Shown here one piece after another: positions 33,415 to 42,370 of a DNA stretch of 64,000 nt. The notes beneath the pieces are model-generated. The model was not told where the DNA came from, did no database searches, and saw only the letters and a list, made by a program, of their open reading frames with translations. How positions within the stretch are numbered: the first letter of the stretch is position 1; every line of letters begins with the position of its first letter. Both the position numbers and the translations under genes were made by a program. Source of the DNA: MKSF01 sp037190225 (GTDB lineage Bacteria > Bacteroidota > Bacteroidia > Chitinophagales > Chitinophagaceae); assembly GCA_037190225.1 (NCBI GenBank), contig JBBCJL010000001.1, positions 434,001 to 498,000 on the forward strand, read 5' to 3'.

Positions 33415-34242
33415 ATGAAACAGTCTCTACTTCTTCTGTGCCTGCTGACAGCCATGGCACATCAAGGCTATGCCGGCACGCCTTATAATGCCCGTAAAGG
33501 CCGGCTATTTATCTATTGGGGTTGGAACCGTTCCAACTATACCGCCAGTAACCTGAACATGTCCGGCAGCGATTATGACTTCGTTATCCATAAAATGAGA
33601 GCCAGCGACCGGCAGTCTCCCCTGAGCCTGGTGTACTTCAATCCCGGCACTATGACCATTCCCCAGTATAATTACAGGATCGGCTATTTTATAAAGGATA
33701 ACTGGTCGCTGAGCATAGGGATGGATCATATGAAATACGTGATGCAGCAGGACCAGGAAGCCCGGCTGTCCGGGTATATCTCGCATCCGGATGCTATTTA
33801 CCAGGGGCAGCTGAACGGCATTTATACGCTGTCACCGGATTTCCTGACGTTTGAGCATACGGACGGGCTGAATAACCTGAATGCGGAAGCGCGTCATCAC
33901 CGGACTGTTTTCCGGTGGGATCTCTTCGGTGCCGGAAAGAGCATAGACCTTGAAGTCATGGGCGGAGCCGGCGCCGGGATGATGATACCGAGGACCAATA
34001 CCCAACTTTTTATGCAGGAGCGCTACGACCGGTTCCATGTATCCGGTTTTGACGTTCACGGGCTGGCCGGTCTCCGCATCAGCATCCTGGATTGCTTTTT
34101 TATAGCGTCTGAGTTCAAAGCCGGCTATATCAATATGCCGTCCATCCGGACCACCTATAATGCAGCGGATAAGGCCAGCCAGGCTTTCGGCTATATACAA
34201 TATAATATACTTTTCGGCGCGCAGCTCGCATTCCGGAAATAG
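33415..34242 (+). CDS. Outer-membrane beta-barrel-like protein of unknown function
   Basis: Starting at the ATG at 33415 (29 bp past the terminator) gives 275 residues with a signal peptide (MKQSLLLLCLLTAMAHQGYAG). The mature protein is rich in alternating aromatic/polar beta-strand patterns (GRLFIYWGWNRSNYTAS, YNYRIGYFIKDNWSLSIGMDH, and the closing FGYIQYNILFGAQLAFRK ending in an aromatic-positive tail), as expected of a small outer-membrane barrel. I cannot name a family. It is convergent with the sirtuin gene, with 36 bp between stops. Confidence 0.75.
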   Translation: MKQSLLLLCLLTAMAHQGYAGTPYNARKGRLFIYWGWNRSNYTASNLNMSGSDYDFVIHKMRASDRQSPLSLVYFNPGTMTIPQYNYRIGYFIKDNWSLSIGMDHMKYVMQQDQEARLSGYISHPDAIYQGQLNGIYTLSPDFLTFEHTDGLNNLNAEARHHRTVFRWDLFGAGKSIDLEVMGGAGAGMMIPRTNTQLFMQERYDRFHVSGFDVHGLAGLRISILDCFFIASEFKAGYINMPSIRTTYNAADKASQAFGYIQYNILFGAQLAFRK

Positions 34243-34277
34243 CGCGTTTTGTTTTTCCAGGGCTTTGCCCACAGGTA

Positions 34278-34949
34278 TTACAGCATATCCAGCAATTTCG
34301 TAATGCCCTCCGTTGCTTTCAGGGCGATCACAGTGGTGAAGCTGTTAAAATGTTTACCGGGATCGGGATCAATGACATAGATGGGCGTGGCATAGGGAAC
34401 GTAATTCACCAGCCCGGCAGCGGGATAGACCTGCAGCGATGTGCCTATAACCACCAGTATATCTGCCGTTTTGACCAGATCAAGCGCCGGGCTGTACTGT
34501 TCTACCGCTTCGCCGAACCATACGATGTCCGGTCGCCAGCTACCGCCGTCCGGGGCTTTGCTGTCCAGTGGGATATCCTCAAATACGGGTGCTGTAATGC
34601 GCCGGTCCCGGTCACTGCATTTGGAGAAGAGCGAGCCGTGCAGGTGCAGCACGCTGGTGCTTCCTGCCTGTTCGTGCAGGTTATCCACATTCTGGGTAAT
34701 GATATGCACCTTATAGTCTGCTTCCAGAGTTACCAGCCCGGTGTGGGCGCTGTTGGGCCGGGCTTCCAGGGCTTGCCTTCTTCTCTGGTTATAGAAATCA
34801 AGCACGAGCTTCGGGCGGCGCTTCCATGCTTCCGGTGTCGCCACATCTTCTATCCGGTGCTGCTCCCAGAGGCCGTTATGATCCCTGAACGTCTTTAAGC
34901 CGCTTTCCGCGCTGATGCCGGCGCCGGTAAGTACTATGAGCTTTTTCAT
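34278..34949 (-). CDS. SIR2 family NAD-dependent protein deacylase, zinc cysteines absent
   Basis: The 223-residue sirtuin has the NAD-binding GAGISAESGL (residues 9-18), TFRDHNGLW, the TQNVDNLHEQAG motif and the catalytic His in LHLHGS, then IVWFGEAVE and VIGTSLQVYPAAG. It removes acyl groups from lysines using NAD. The segment between HGS and the FGE motif normally holds four zinc-binding Cys; here only one Cys (in SKCSDRD) is present, so the zinc ribbon is missing. Such reduced sirtuins do occur in Bacteroidota. The gene ends convergently with the barrel protein and starts 16 bp after the stop of the LpxD-like gene. Confidence 0.9.
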   Translation of the reverse strand: MKKLIVLTGAGISAESGLKTFRDHNGLWEQHRIEDVATPEAWKRRPKLVLDFYNQRRRQALEARPNSAHTGLVTLEADYKVHIITQNVDNLHEQAGSTSVLHLHGSLFSKCSDRDRRITAPVFEDIPLDSKAPDGGSWRPDIVWFGEAVEQYSPALDLVKTADILVVIGTSLQVYPAAGLVNYVPYATPIYVIDPDPGKHFNSFTTVIALKATEGITKLLDML

Positions 34950-34965
34950 ATCAGATGCTATTCAT

Positions 34966-35907
34966 TCAGGAATTGATCCTTTTCCATATCTCCGGCAGCA
35001 TTTTGCTGGCTGCCAGCTCTTTCATCTTTGTCCTGGCCTCATCCACAGGGCTGCCGAAGTACACTTTTCCGCCTTCGAGGGAAGATGGTACGCCGCTCTG
35101 GGCATATACCACGGCGCCGCGTCCTATGGTAAGGTCCTTGTTGACCCCCACCTGGCCCCAGAGGATCACCTCATCCTCGATACGGGCCTTGCCTGCAATG
35201 CCCACCTGAGCGGCAAAAAGGCAGTTGCTGCCTATCACGGTGCCATGACCGATATGGACCTGGTTATCCAGCTTGGTGCCCCTGCCTATCACCGTATCCC
35301 CGCTCACGCCCTTATCAATGGTGCACCCGGCCCCTATCTCCACATCGTCATGGATGATGACCCTGCCACAGCTCTCCAGCTTATCATACTGGCTGGCGCG
35401 TTCTTTCCTGCGTTTGAAATAAAAAGCGTCCGCGCCCAGCACGGTACCGGCGTGAATGATGACATTATCGCCGATCTCGGTATGGTCGTAGATGGTCACA
35501 TTGGGATGTACCAGGCAGTTCCTGCCTATGGTTACATGATGCCCGATAAAAGCGCCGGGCATGATAACGGTGTCTTCTCCTATGAGGGCTGAGTCGCTGA
35601 CCATTTTGTCAGAAGGGACAAAAGGGCGGAAGTGCTTTACGAGCTTTACATAGGCGCTGAAAGGATCCCCGCAGACAAAAAGGGTCTTACCTTCCGGGCA
35701 GTCCACCTTTTTATTGATAATGATAAAGGTGGCTGCCGACCGGAGGCAGGTATCATAATATTTTTCGTGATCCACGAAAGAGATGTCGCCGGGCGTTACC
35801 TTATGTATCTCGTTGATACCTGTAGCCTGGTGAACGGTATTGCCGATAAGCTCGGCATTGATAAAGCTGGCTATCCATTGGGGATCAACGGCTGTCTGGA
35901 ATTGCAT
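34966..35907 (-). CDS. LpxD-like UDP-3-O-(3-hydroxyacyl)glucosamine N-acyltransferase
   Basis: The 313-residue protein has an N-terminal LpxD-type domain (FINAELIGNT, GDISFVDHEKYYD) and a left-handed beta-helix of hexapeptide repeats from about residue 105 to 270 (GAFIGHHVTIGRNCLVHPNVTI is split over two coils; LDNQVHIGHGTVIG holds the putative catalytic His). LpxD adds the second acyl chain in lipid A synthesis. Bacteroidota often carry two LpxD-like proteins, one with bifunctional LpxC-FabZ genes nearby; that context is missing here, so this may be the second paralogue rather than the housekeeping enzyme. Confidence 0.82.
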   Translation of the reverse strand: MQFQTAVDPQWIASFINAELIGNTVHQATGINEIHKVTPGDISFVDHEKYYDTCLRSAATFIIINKKVDCPEGKTLFVCGDPFSAYVKLVKHFRPFVPSDKMVSDSALIGEDTVIMPGAFIGHHVTIGRNCLVHPNVTIYDHTEIGDNVIIHAGTVLGADAFYFKRRKERASQYDKLESCGRVIIHDDVEIGAGCTIDKGVSGDTVIGRGTKLDNQVHIGHGTVIGSNCLFAAQVGIAGKARIEDEVILWGQVGVNKDLTIGRGAVVYAQSGVPSSLEGGKVYFGSPVDEARTKMKELAASKMLPEIWKRINS

Positions 35908-35920
35908 ATAAATCGGATTG

Positions 35921-36409
35921 TTAAGGTTTGGGGAGTTCGGCGCCGGTGAAGGCGAACGGCAGCAGCTCCCGGACGGATGCGACCGCGATGCCGGAGCCGT
36001 CCGGGGCGGTCATCAGGATCCTGAAAGGTGCCTGCTGCCGGTTCTGGTATTCCAGTATGTGCTGCCGGCAGGCGCCGCAGGGCGACAGCAGCGCTTTAGG
36101 ATCTATATGGTCCGCTGCATAGGCAATGGCCATGGCTGTTATGGTCTCATCCGTGTCCAGGGAGGCGTAAATACCCAGTACGGTACGCTCCGCGCATATG
36201 GTCAGGGAAAAGCTGGCGTTCTCCTGGTTGGCGCCTTCCAATATACGGCCACCGGTAGTGCTGATGGCGGCGCCCACCCTGAAACCGGAATAGGGTGCGT
36301 AAGACAGGCGTGTCGCGTTGCCGGCGGCAAGCACCAGCGCCTGGTCGTCCGGGGACAATTCGCTGTAATGACCGAATGGTGTATATGGTATTTGAAGATG
36401 CAACGTCAT
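35921..36409 (-). CDS. cdd: Cytidine deaminase
   Basis: The 162-residue enzyme has the zinc-binding motifs of the cytidine deaminase family: the first ligand and proton shuttle in CAERT and the CxxC pair in SPCGACRQHILEY. YAPYSGFRVGAAI at the N-terminus and ANQENASF are the nucleoside-binding segments. It deaminates cytidine and deoxycytidine in pyrimidine salvage. It lies 13 bp upstream of the LpxD-like gene on the same strand. Confidence 0.95.
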   Translation of the reverse strand: MTLHLQIPYTPFGHYSELSPDDQALVLAAGNATRLSYAPYSGFRVGAAISTTGGRILEGANQENASFSLTICAERTVLGIYASLDTDETITAMAIAYAADHIDPKALLSPCGACRQHILEYQNRQQAPFRILMTAPDGSGIAVASVRELLPFAFTGAELPKP

Positions 36410-36458
36410 ATGCTGGGTCTGTCTATCAAAGTTAGCATATTCCTGCAGTATTTTAAAA

Positions 36459-37250
36459 TCAGAAATAGCGCCTGATCAGGCGCAGGTTGTGGGTCCTCGT
36501 CCTGTGCCTGGTGCTGATGATGCCGTTGCTGTCTATTTTGTCAATGACCACGCAGCCGCTTTTTTCAGTGGCATGTATGATGGTATGGTTGTCCAGCAGG
36601 ATGCCCACGTGCACGATCCTGCCTTCTGCGTTGTCAAAGAAGGCCAGGTCCCCGCAACGGGCGTTCTGCAGGAAATCTATCATTTCGCCCTGCTCCGCCT
36701 GCATCCAGGCATCTCTCCGTAGGGCAATGTTCATCATTTTGAAGACCATCTGCGACAGACCGGAACAGTCTATGCCCATATGGGTACGGCCGCCCCAGAG
36801 GTAAGGAGCCCCGACAAACTGCAGTGCCGTATGCCTGCAGCGCTCTTCGCCGGCCCCGGAGAATTTGAGGATGGCCTTTTTCCCCTTGAACTTTACGGCT
36901 TCGCCGGGAGTGAGCTCCAGGGTGTTCTTCTTCATCCCGGTAAGGCTGCTGCCTAAAGGGATGGCTATAGGACCATTCTCATGGATCAATACGCCCTGGT
37001 GGGTGGCTGAAAGGTATTTGACGGCTTTTATATATTGCTTTTTGTCGATGGGCTGTATCTGGCTGACCTTGATCCAGCCGCAGTAATCGTCGAACTGGCC
37101 GGAGATAAAGACCCAGCCTTCCTGTACGGGAGACAGGATATGCAGCTTTTCCCCGAACAGGATCTGCGATATCTGCTCGGATTGGTGCGATGCTTCCTTG
37201 CGTAAAGGAGCTACAGGAACATTACAGTATGCAAAACTAAAAGCTGACAA
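36459..37250 (-). CDS. C40 family (NlpC/P60) peptidoglycan hydrolase with SH3-like domains
   Basis: The 263-residue protein has two bacterial SH3-like domains (residues ~8-120; SEQISQILFGEKLHIL, EGWVFISGQFDDYCGWI) followed by an NlpC/P60 catalytic domain. Catalytic Cys is in MGIDCSGLSQ, His in IVHVGILLDN and the third polar residue in TIIHATEKSG. The enzyme is expected to cut gamma-D-Glu-diamino acid bonds in stem peptides. No clear signal peptide is seen at the annotated start, so it may be cytoplasmic and used in peptide recycling, as with some family members. Confidence 0.9.
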   Translation of the reverse strand: MSAFSFAYCNVPVAPLRKEASHQSEQISQILFGEKLHILSPVQEGWVFISGQFDDYCGWIKVSQIQPIDKKQYIKAVKYLSATHQGVLIHENGPIAIPLGSSLTGMKKNTLELTPGEAVKFKGKKAILKFSGAGEERCRHTALQFVGAPYLWGGRTHMGIDCSGLSQMVFKMMNIALRRDAWMQAEQGEMIDFLQNARCGDLAFFDNAEGRIVHVGILLDNHTIIHATEKSGCVVIDKIDSNGIISTRHRTRTHNLRLIRRYF

Positions 37251-37327
37251 GTGATCCTTTTTATGCGTGTTGTGTTAGAGTATTGGTATCCGGAAGTACC
37301 CGGCAGAAAGCTTCGTCAATCGCGCCA

Positions 37328-38122
37328 TTACTTATTGGTCTGCTCCAGGTAGCTGCTTAATGCCGCTACCATAGAGGGCTGCCCGGGAGTGGGTGCCTTG
37401 ATCGTGCATTTAAAGCCCACCTTTTCGATCTCGTTGCAGGTATTGGTCCCGAAACCGCCCAGCACCACCGCTTCGATGTCCATATCCGGGAAGTTGTTTT
37501 TCAGCGTTTCCACGCCGAAAGGGCTGAACATCAGGATAAGGTCATAGCCCTGTTCCACTACGGGCCTGATGTCTGTGCCTACGGTCCTGTAAAGGACGGC
37601 TTCCTGGAAGCTGTAGCCGTTGTCCGCCAGCAGCGGCGACACTTCGTTTTTGGTGTTTTCAGAAACGGGCAGGATGATCTTTACCTTTTCCTTGTATTTG
37701 CTGAGGACATCCAGCAGGCCATCTGCGGAACCGTCTGCGGAAAAGAACACTTTTCTTTTCCGGTACAGGATGAATTTCTGAAGATAAAGAGCTACGGCTT
37801 CGGTGATGCAGAAGTATCTCAATTCGGGGGAAACCTTGAATTTCATTTCGTCACACATCCTGAAAAAATGATCTACTGCGTTGCGGCTTAATAATATGAC
37901 ACCGGAAAATTCTGCGAGGTCTAATTTCTGTTTCCTGAATTCCTTGGCACCCAGGCCTTCCAGTTTTATAAAGGGGAAAAAATCTATTTGAACATTGTAT
38001 TTTCGTGCTACTTCATAGTATGGCGATTTATCACTGTCAGGTTTGGGTTGTGATATAAGAATCTTTTCAATCCTTTTAGTCGTTTTTGAGGTAGACTTGC
38101 TACTTTTCGCTGCTTTTGCCAT
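37328..38122 (-). CDS. hemD: Uroporphyrinogen-III synthase
   Basis: The 264-residue protein matches the HemD fold with its poorly conserved two-lobed structure: ILISQPKPDSDKSPYYEVARK at the start of lobe one (split here by the basic leader), GVILLSRNAVDHFF, and in lobe two VLYRTVGTD, DLILMFSPFGVETL and APTPGQPSMVAAL. It closes hydroxymethylbilane to uroporphyrinogen III in heme synthesis. The first ~18 residues are Lys/Ser/Thr-rich and probably disordered. DUF4271 lies 52 bp upstream on the same strand, a frequent pairing in this lineage. Confidence 0.9.
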   Translation of the reverse strand: MAKAAKSSKSTSKTTKRIEKILISQPKPDSDKSPYYEVARKYNVQIDFFPFIKLEGLGAKEFRKQKLDLAEFSGVILLSRNAVDHFFRMCDEMKFKVSPELRYFCITEAVALYLQKFILYRKRKVFFSADGSADGLLDVLSKYKEKVKIILPVSENTKNEVSPLLADNGYSFQEAVLYRTVGTDIRPVVEQGYDLILMFSPFGVETLKNNFPDMDIEAVVLGGFGTNTCNEIEKVGFKCTIKAPTPGQPSMVAALSSYLEQTNK

Positions 38123-38174
38123 GTATACTCACACGTTTTAAAAATCAAAAAACACTATTGATAGCACTATACGG

Positions 38175-39173
38175 TTAACGCATAATAAATTTTGATATTG
38201 CCTTCACGAAAATCAATAAAGGCATAATTTCTGAGGCGCAAAGGTAAAGAAAAAAATGAAATTTACTGAAATTGAGCAAGGAATTAAAAGAATTTATACT
38301 ACGAATGTAACGTTGTACCAGGAACAACAGCAGCACGATCAGTCCCAGCAGGCTCATAGGCTGTATCCATTTGGGTCCCCCGAAGGTCATGACGGCCATC
38401 ACCGGCAGCAGCACGAAAGCGGCTACCTTATGCAGCAGGAATATATTGAAGGCATAGGTATCCAGCGTTTCCTCTATCCGGAATATCCAGCCCAGGAGCT
38501 TCAGGAAAACGGCTTTGATAATGAAAGCCGCGCCTACGGTCAGGGAAAGGACCAGCAGCAGCAGCCATTCGTTCCTGAGGTACCTGCCGAAATCGAGCTG
38601 GTATTTCTCCAGCAGCAGGAAGCCGAAAGCACCCAGCACGAGGGAGGCGTAGGCGTTCATTACCAGGTTGCCGAGGCTGTTCTGGCTTAATTGCTCCCGC
38701 AGCTGGCGGGCGCTCAGGTTGGGATTACGGTAGGCTATGAATATATTCCTGAAATAAGAAGGATTGATGAGCCTGAAGACGGCCGGGATGGCCAGCAGGA
38801 TGATAAAAAGCACGAAGTCGAAGTTGTCGGGCTGCCTTTTTCTTGCTGTTTCCACGGCATTTACCTTATCGCCGGATGGGTAGGCTATGCTGTTGTGCTC
38901 CAATAGATTATAAAAGCTAATCTCCGAGACGCTGTCGATCGTATGGCGTAATGCTATACTGTCGCTCTGCCGTTGCAGCGCTGCCCTGGCCATGCTGTCC
39001 CTGGCCTGCTCCTGCTGCAGGCTGTCGGCGCGTGCCCGGAGGCTCTCCTGCCTGTCAGCAGCGCGGATACTGTCCTGTTGCTGTGCCGTATGTACGGTAT
39101 CCTGGCCATAGGACACGTGGAAGTTACATGACAGCAGCATAAGCAGGCAATATATAAACGGTTTACAGGGCAA
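38175..39173 (-). CDS. DUF4271 family membrane protein
   Basis: The 332-residue protein has a signal peptide (through about SYGQ), a Gln/Asp/Ser-rich linker (residues 24-90) and then six or so membrane helices (for example FVLFIILLAIPAVFRLINP, then LVLSLTVGAAFIIKAVFL). The C-terminal FHFFLYLCASEIMPLLIFVK is a DUF4271 hallmark. Function is unknown. Its constant position next to hemD suggests a conserved unit. Confidence 0.87.
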   Translation of the reverse strand: MPCKPFIYCLLMLLSCNFHVSYGQDTVHTAQQQDSIRAADRQESLRARADSLQQEQARDSMARAALQRQSDSIALRHTIDSVSEISFYNLLEHNSIAYPSGDKVNAVETARKRQPDNFDFVLFIILLAIPAVFRLINPSYFRNIFIAYRNPNLSARQLREQLSQNSLGNLVMNAYASLVLGAFGFLLLEKYQLDFGRYLRNEWLLLLVLSLTVGAAFIIKAVFLKLLGWIFRIEETLDTYAFNIFLLHKVAAFVLLPVMAVMTFGGPKWIQPMSLLGLIVLLLFLVQRYIRSINSFNSLLNFSKFHFFLYLCASEIMPLLIFVKAISKFIMR

Positions 39174-39204
39174 AACGGGTAGTGCTTTTTAGTGATCAGT
39201 CCTG

Positions 39205-39229
39205 CAAAAATAAGTGCTGTATATATACA
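39205..39229 (-). promoter_or_regulatory. Candidate promoter of the DUF4271-hemD unit
   Basis: On the minus strand TATTTTTG (39205-39212) fits TAnnTTTG and lies 32 bp before the DUF4271 start. A perfect 12-bp palindrome TGTATATATACA (39218-39229) sits just upstream and could be an operator. Confidence 0.4.
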
Positions 39230-39434
39230 CTACAATTAATTTTATAAAAAAATCTCCCGGCTGAGGTGTTCCGGTAATGCAGCCGTCTCAAAAGCCGGTC
39301 GTCATCCGGTCGTTTTTATGGCGTCTTTTGGGCAGCGTTTTGATGTTCAGTCGCCGGTAAGCATGCCGGCAATGAAGCGCAGGGAGCAATTTTCCCGGTG
39401 GAGGATTGCAAGGCATAAGAGCGCCTAAAAGCAG

Positions 39435-39479
39435 GCAACCCTGTCATATTGAGCTAAGCCGCAATATTGACAGGGTTGC
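39435..39479. repeat. Imperfect inverted repeat between DUF4271 and htpG
   Basis: Arms of 17 and 18 nt (39435-39451 with 39462-39479) pair with a single one-base bulge around a 10-nt loop. It has no T-run and may be a second transcription stop or an isolated palindromic repeat. The rest of 39230-39570 shows no gene. Confidence 0.5.
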
Positions 39480-39497
39480 TTATCCATATGGATCATA

Positions 39498-39539
39498 TTT
39501 CTAAAAGCCTGATGTGACAACACAACAGGCTTTTAGAAA
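39498..39539 (-). terminator. Terminator-like hairpin after htpG
   Basis: Perfect 14-bp inverted repeat (39498-39511 with 39526-39539) with a small inner TGTG/CACA stem, 32 bp past the htpG stop on the minus strand. The T-run after the stem is short. Confidence 0.6.
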
Positions 39540-39571
39540 AGCCTGTCGCTGATATATCTAGCTGAACGGCT

Positions 39572-41467
39572 TTAATTATCGGACATCATTTTAACGCTCC
39601 TGTTCACGAATGCCGTCAGGGCTTCCCCGCTGAGCAATCCCTGGGACAGCAGCGCAAGGTCAAATGCCTGGCGGGCCAGGGTTTCCTGCTCTGTGTCCGT
39701 GGTGCTCAGGATACGCTGAACGAGCTTGCTGTTTCCGTTCACGGATACTTTATAGTTATCCGGCATAGACCCGTAAAATCCGAACATACCACCGCCGGAT
39801 GTTTTGGCCATTTCCTTCATCCTGCGCGTAAATTCATCCTGGGTAACGGTTACCGGCACCTCTTCTTCCTGCGATGCGATCACCTCTACGTTCATAGTGC
39901 CGTTGCTGATGGCCTTTTCAAATACCTGCTTTACGGTGGCGGATTGCTCTTCCGAAATGGCCAGCTCCGGCTGCTCCTCTTTTTCTATCAGCTTGCTGAT
40001 GATATCGGCATCCACGCGTTTGATCTGCGTTTTTTCCAGCTTCTGCTCCAGCTGGGAGATGAAGTGGTTGTCGATAGGCGAGTCAAATATAAGCACGTCA
40101 TAGCCTTTTTTCACAGCGGACTGGATGTAGGCATCCTGCCTGCCTTTGTCGTTGCTGTACAGGATCACCACATTCCCGTTCTTGTCGGTCTGGGTGATAT
40201 TGACCTTGGTCTTATACTCCTCGATGGTATAGAAATTACCGTCTGTGGAGGACAACAGGGCAAAGTCTTTGGCCTTTTCATAGAATTTGTCTTCCGTGAT
40301 CATACCGTATTTCACGAACAGGCTGATATCGCCCCATTTGGTCTCGAAATCCTTCCTGTCGTTCCTGAAGATATCGGCCAGCTTGTCGGCTACCTTTTTG
40401 GTGATATAGGTATTGATCTTTTTAACATTGCTGTCGGCCTGCAGGAAGCTGCGGGAAACGTTCAGCGGGATATCCGGGCTGTCGATCACACCGTGCAGCA
40501 GCATCAGGAATTCGGGCACGATATCCTTTACCTCATCGGTGATAAAGACCTGGCGGCTGAACAGCCTGATCTTGTTGCGCTGCAGCTCCAGCTCATTTTT
40601 GACCTTAGGGAAGTACAGGACGCCTGTCAGGTTGAACGGATAGTCCACGTTGAGGTGGATCCAGAATAAAGGGTCCTCCGACATAGGGTACAGCTCCCTG
40701 TAAAAGCTGAGATAATCCTCATCCTGCAGTTCGCCGGGTGCCTTGGTCCAGATAGGATGGGTATTGTTGATGATATTGTCAACGGTCACATCCTTATACC
40801 TGGTCTCACCCTTTTCATCCTCTCCGTCCGGCTCGCTTACCGTGCGGGTACCGAACTGTATGGGCACAGGGAGGAATTTGCAGTATTTATTCAGGATGCC
40901 CTCAATCTTATGATCGTCCAGGAATTCCGCCGCATCCTCTGCAATATGCAGGGTAATGGTCGTTCCCCTGGTGGTCCTGCTGCCTTCGCTTATCTCGAAC
41001 TCCGTGCTGCCATCGCAGGTCCATTTGGCGGGAGCGGCATCTTCCTTATAGGAAAGGGTGTCGATCTCTACCAGGTCGGCCACCATAAAGGCGGAGTAAA
41101 AGCCCAGGCCGAATTTACCGATGATCTCATTGGCGTCCTTGGCTTCCCTGAATTTCTCCATGAATTCGGTAGCGCCTGAAAAAGCCACCTGGTTGATGTA
41201 TTTTTTGATCTCCTCGGCTGTCATACCGATACCGGCGTCTTTGATGGTGATCGTTTTAGCGTCTTTATCCACCGCTACTTCCACTTTTAAATCGCCCAGC
41301 TCGCCTTTTACCTCACCCAGGCTGGATAAACGCTTTACTTTCTGGGTAGCGTCTACAGCGTTGGATACCAGTTCACGCAAAAATATTTCGTTGTCAGAAT
41401 ATAAGAACTTTTTGATAATGGGGAAAATATTCTCCGTGTGAATGGAAATATGTCCTTTCTCTTGCAT
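39572..41467 (-). CDS. htpG: Molecular chaperone HtpG (Hsp90)
   Basis: The 631-residue protein is a full-length bacterial Hsp90. The N-terminal GHKL ATPase domain shows FLRELVSNAVDAT (catalytic Glu and Asn), IKDAGIGMTAEEI (Asp that binds adenine) and IGKFGLGFYSAFMVA (lid and P-loop-like glycine motif). The middle domain has LPLNVSRSFLQ with the catalytic Arg, and the C-terminal dimerisation domain ends with LSGEALTAFVNRSVKMM. HtpG folds or stabilises client proteins with ATP in the cytoplasm. The gene stands alone on the minus strand. Confidence 0.98.
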   Translation of the reverse strand: MQEKGHISIHTENIFPIIKKFLYSDNEIFLRELVSNAVDATQKVKRLSSLGEVKGELGDLKVEVAVDKDAKTITIKDAGIGMTAEEIKKYINQVAFSGATEFMEKFREAKDANEIIGKFGLGFYSAFMVADLVEIDTLSYKEDAAPAKWTCDGSTEFEISEGSRTTRGTTITLHIAEDAAEFLDDHKIEGILNKYCKFLPVPIQFGTRTVSEPDGEDEKGETRYKDVTVDNIINNTHPIWTKAPGELQDEDYLSFYRELYPMSEDPLFWIHLNVDYPFNLTGVLYFPKVKNELELQRNKIRLFSRQVFITDEVKDIVPEFLMLLHGVIDSPDIPLNVSRSFLQADSNVKKINTYITKKVADKLADIFRNDRKDFETKWGDISLFVKYGMITEDKFYEKAKDFALLSSTDGNFYTIEEYKTKVNITQTDKNGNVVILYSNDKGRQDAYIQSAVKKGYDVLIFDSPIDNHFISQLEQKLEKTQIKRVDADIISKLIEKEEQPELAISEEQSATVKQVFEKAISNGTMNVEVIASQEEEVPVTVTQDEFTRRMKEMAKTSGGGMFGFYGSMPDNYKVSVNGNSKLVQRILSTTDTEQETLARQAFDLALLSQGLLSGEALTAFVNRSVKMMSDN

Positions 41468-41669
41468 AGGGAAACGTTTTTTATAAAAGTATGTGAATAA
41501 TGGTTTATTAGTGTGGCAGCAAATTATATTCCATTACACCAGTGCAGGACAAAATGACACTTTTTTGACGCACATGCGGTAGGCTTGTCGGGTGTATCGG
41601 GGAGAACATATGGAAAAATGTCGCAAATAGCTCGGTTCCTTAAGGGCGTAGTGAAGCTGTTAGGAAGGT

Positions 41670-42275
41670 CTTATGGAGTTGTTGGTGAAGAACACCAACA
41701 ACGGAGCGGAAAAGCTTTGCAGGTTATAAGGGTTGTTGGTCAGGCACGATAACAAACGGAGTGAAGGTAGTGTCTCTTGCTGGTCATTCCGAACGGATGT
41801 GAGGAATCTCTTATAGTCATTGGGTTGGAGCCATCTGGTAAAATCTTATGGAGTTGTTGGTGAAGAACACCAACAACGGAGCGGAAAAGCTTTGCAGGTT
41901 GTAAGGGTTGTTGGTCAGGCACGATAACAAACGGAGTGAAGGTAGTGTCTCTTGCTGGTCATTCCGAACGGATGTGAGGAATCTCTTATAGTCATTGGGT
42001 TGGGGCCATCTGATAAAATCTTATGAGGTTGTTGGTGAAGACCACCAGCAACGGAGCGGAAAAGCTTTGCAGGTTATAAGGGTTGTTGGTCAGGCACGAT
42101 AACAAACGGAGTGAAGGTAGTGTCTCTTGCTGGTCATTCCGAACGGGTGTGAGGAATCTCTTATAGTCATTGGGTTGGGGCCATCTGATAAAATCTTATG
42201 AGGTTGTTGGTGAAGAACACCAGCAACGGAGCGGAAAAGCTTTGCAGGTTATAGGATTGTTGGTGAGGTACGTCA
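41670..42275. repeat. 175-bp tandem repeat, about 3.4 copies
   Basis: Units begin at 41670, 41845, 42020 and 42195 (exactly 175 bp apart); the last is partial and diverges after about 42260. Each contains a perfect hairpin GTTGTTGGTG / CACCAACAAC near its start (decayed in copies 3 and 4) and a segment GTCATTCCGAACGG followed by TGAGGAATCTC, which is reminiscent of intergenic repeats dispersed in several bacterial genomes. No frame is open through all copies, so it is noncoding. It fills the 900-bp gap between htpG and the thioesterase gene. Confidence 0.93.
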
Positions 42276-42370
42276 ACAAACAGCGTCATAAAAACAGGTA
42301 GGGATGAAGCCCGTACCGTAGCTTACTCGCGGACGGGCTTCAGGGAACAGCCGGTAGCAGGGAAAGGGTG

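Noticed and set aside
41670..42275. CRISPR or coding repeat
   Set aside because: The whole 175-bp unit is conserved with no variable spacers, and no frame stays open through the copies.
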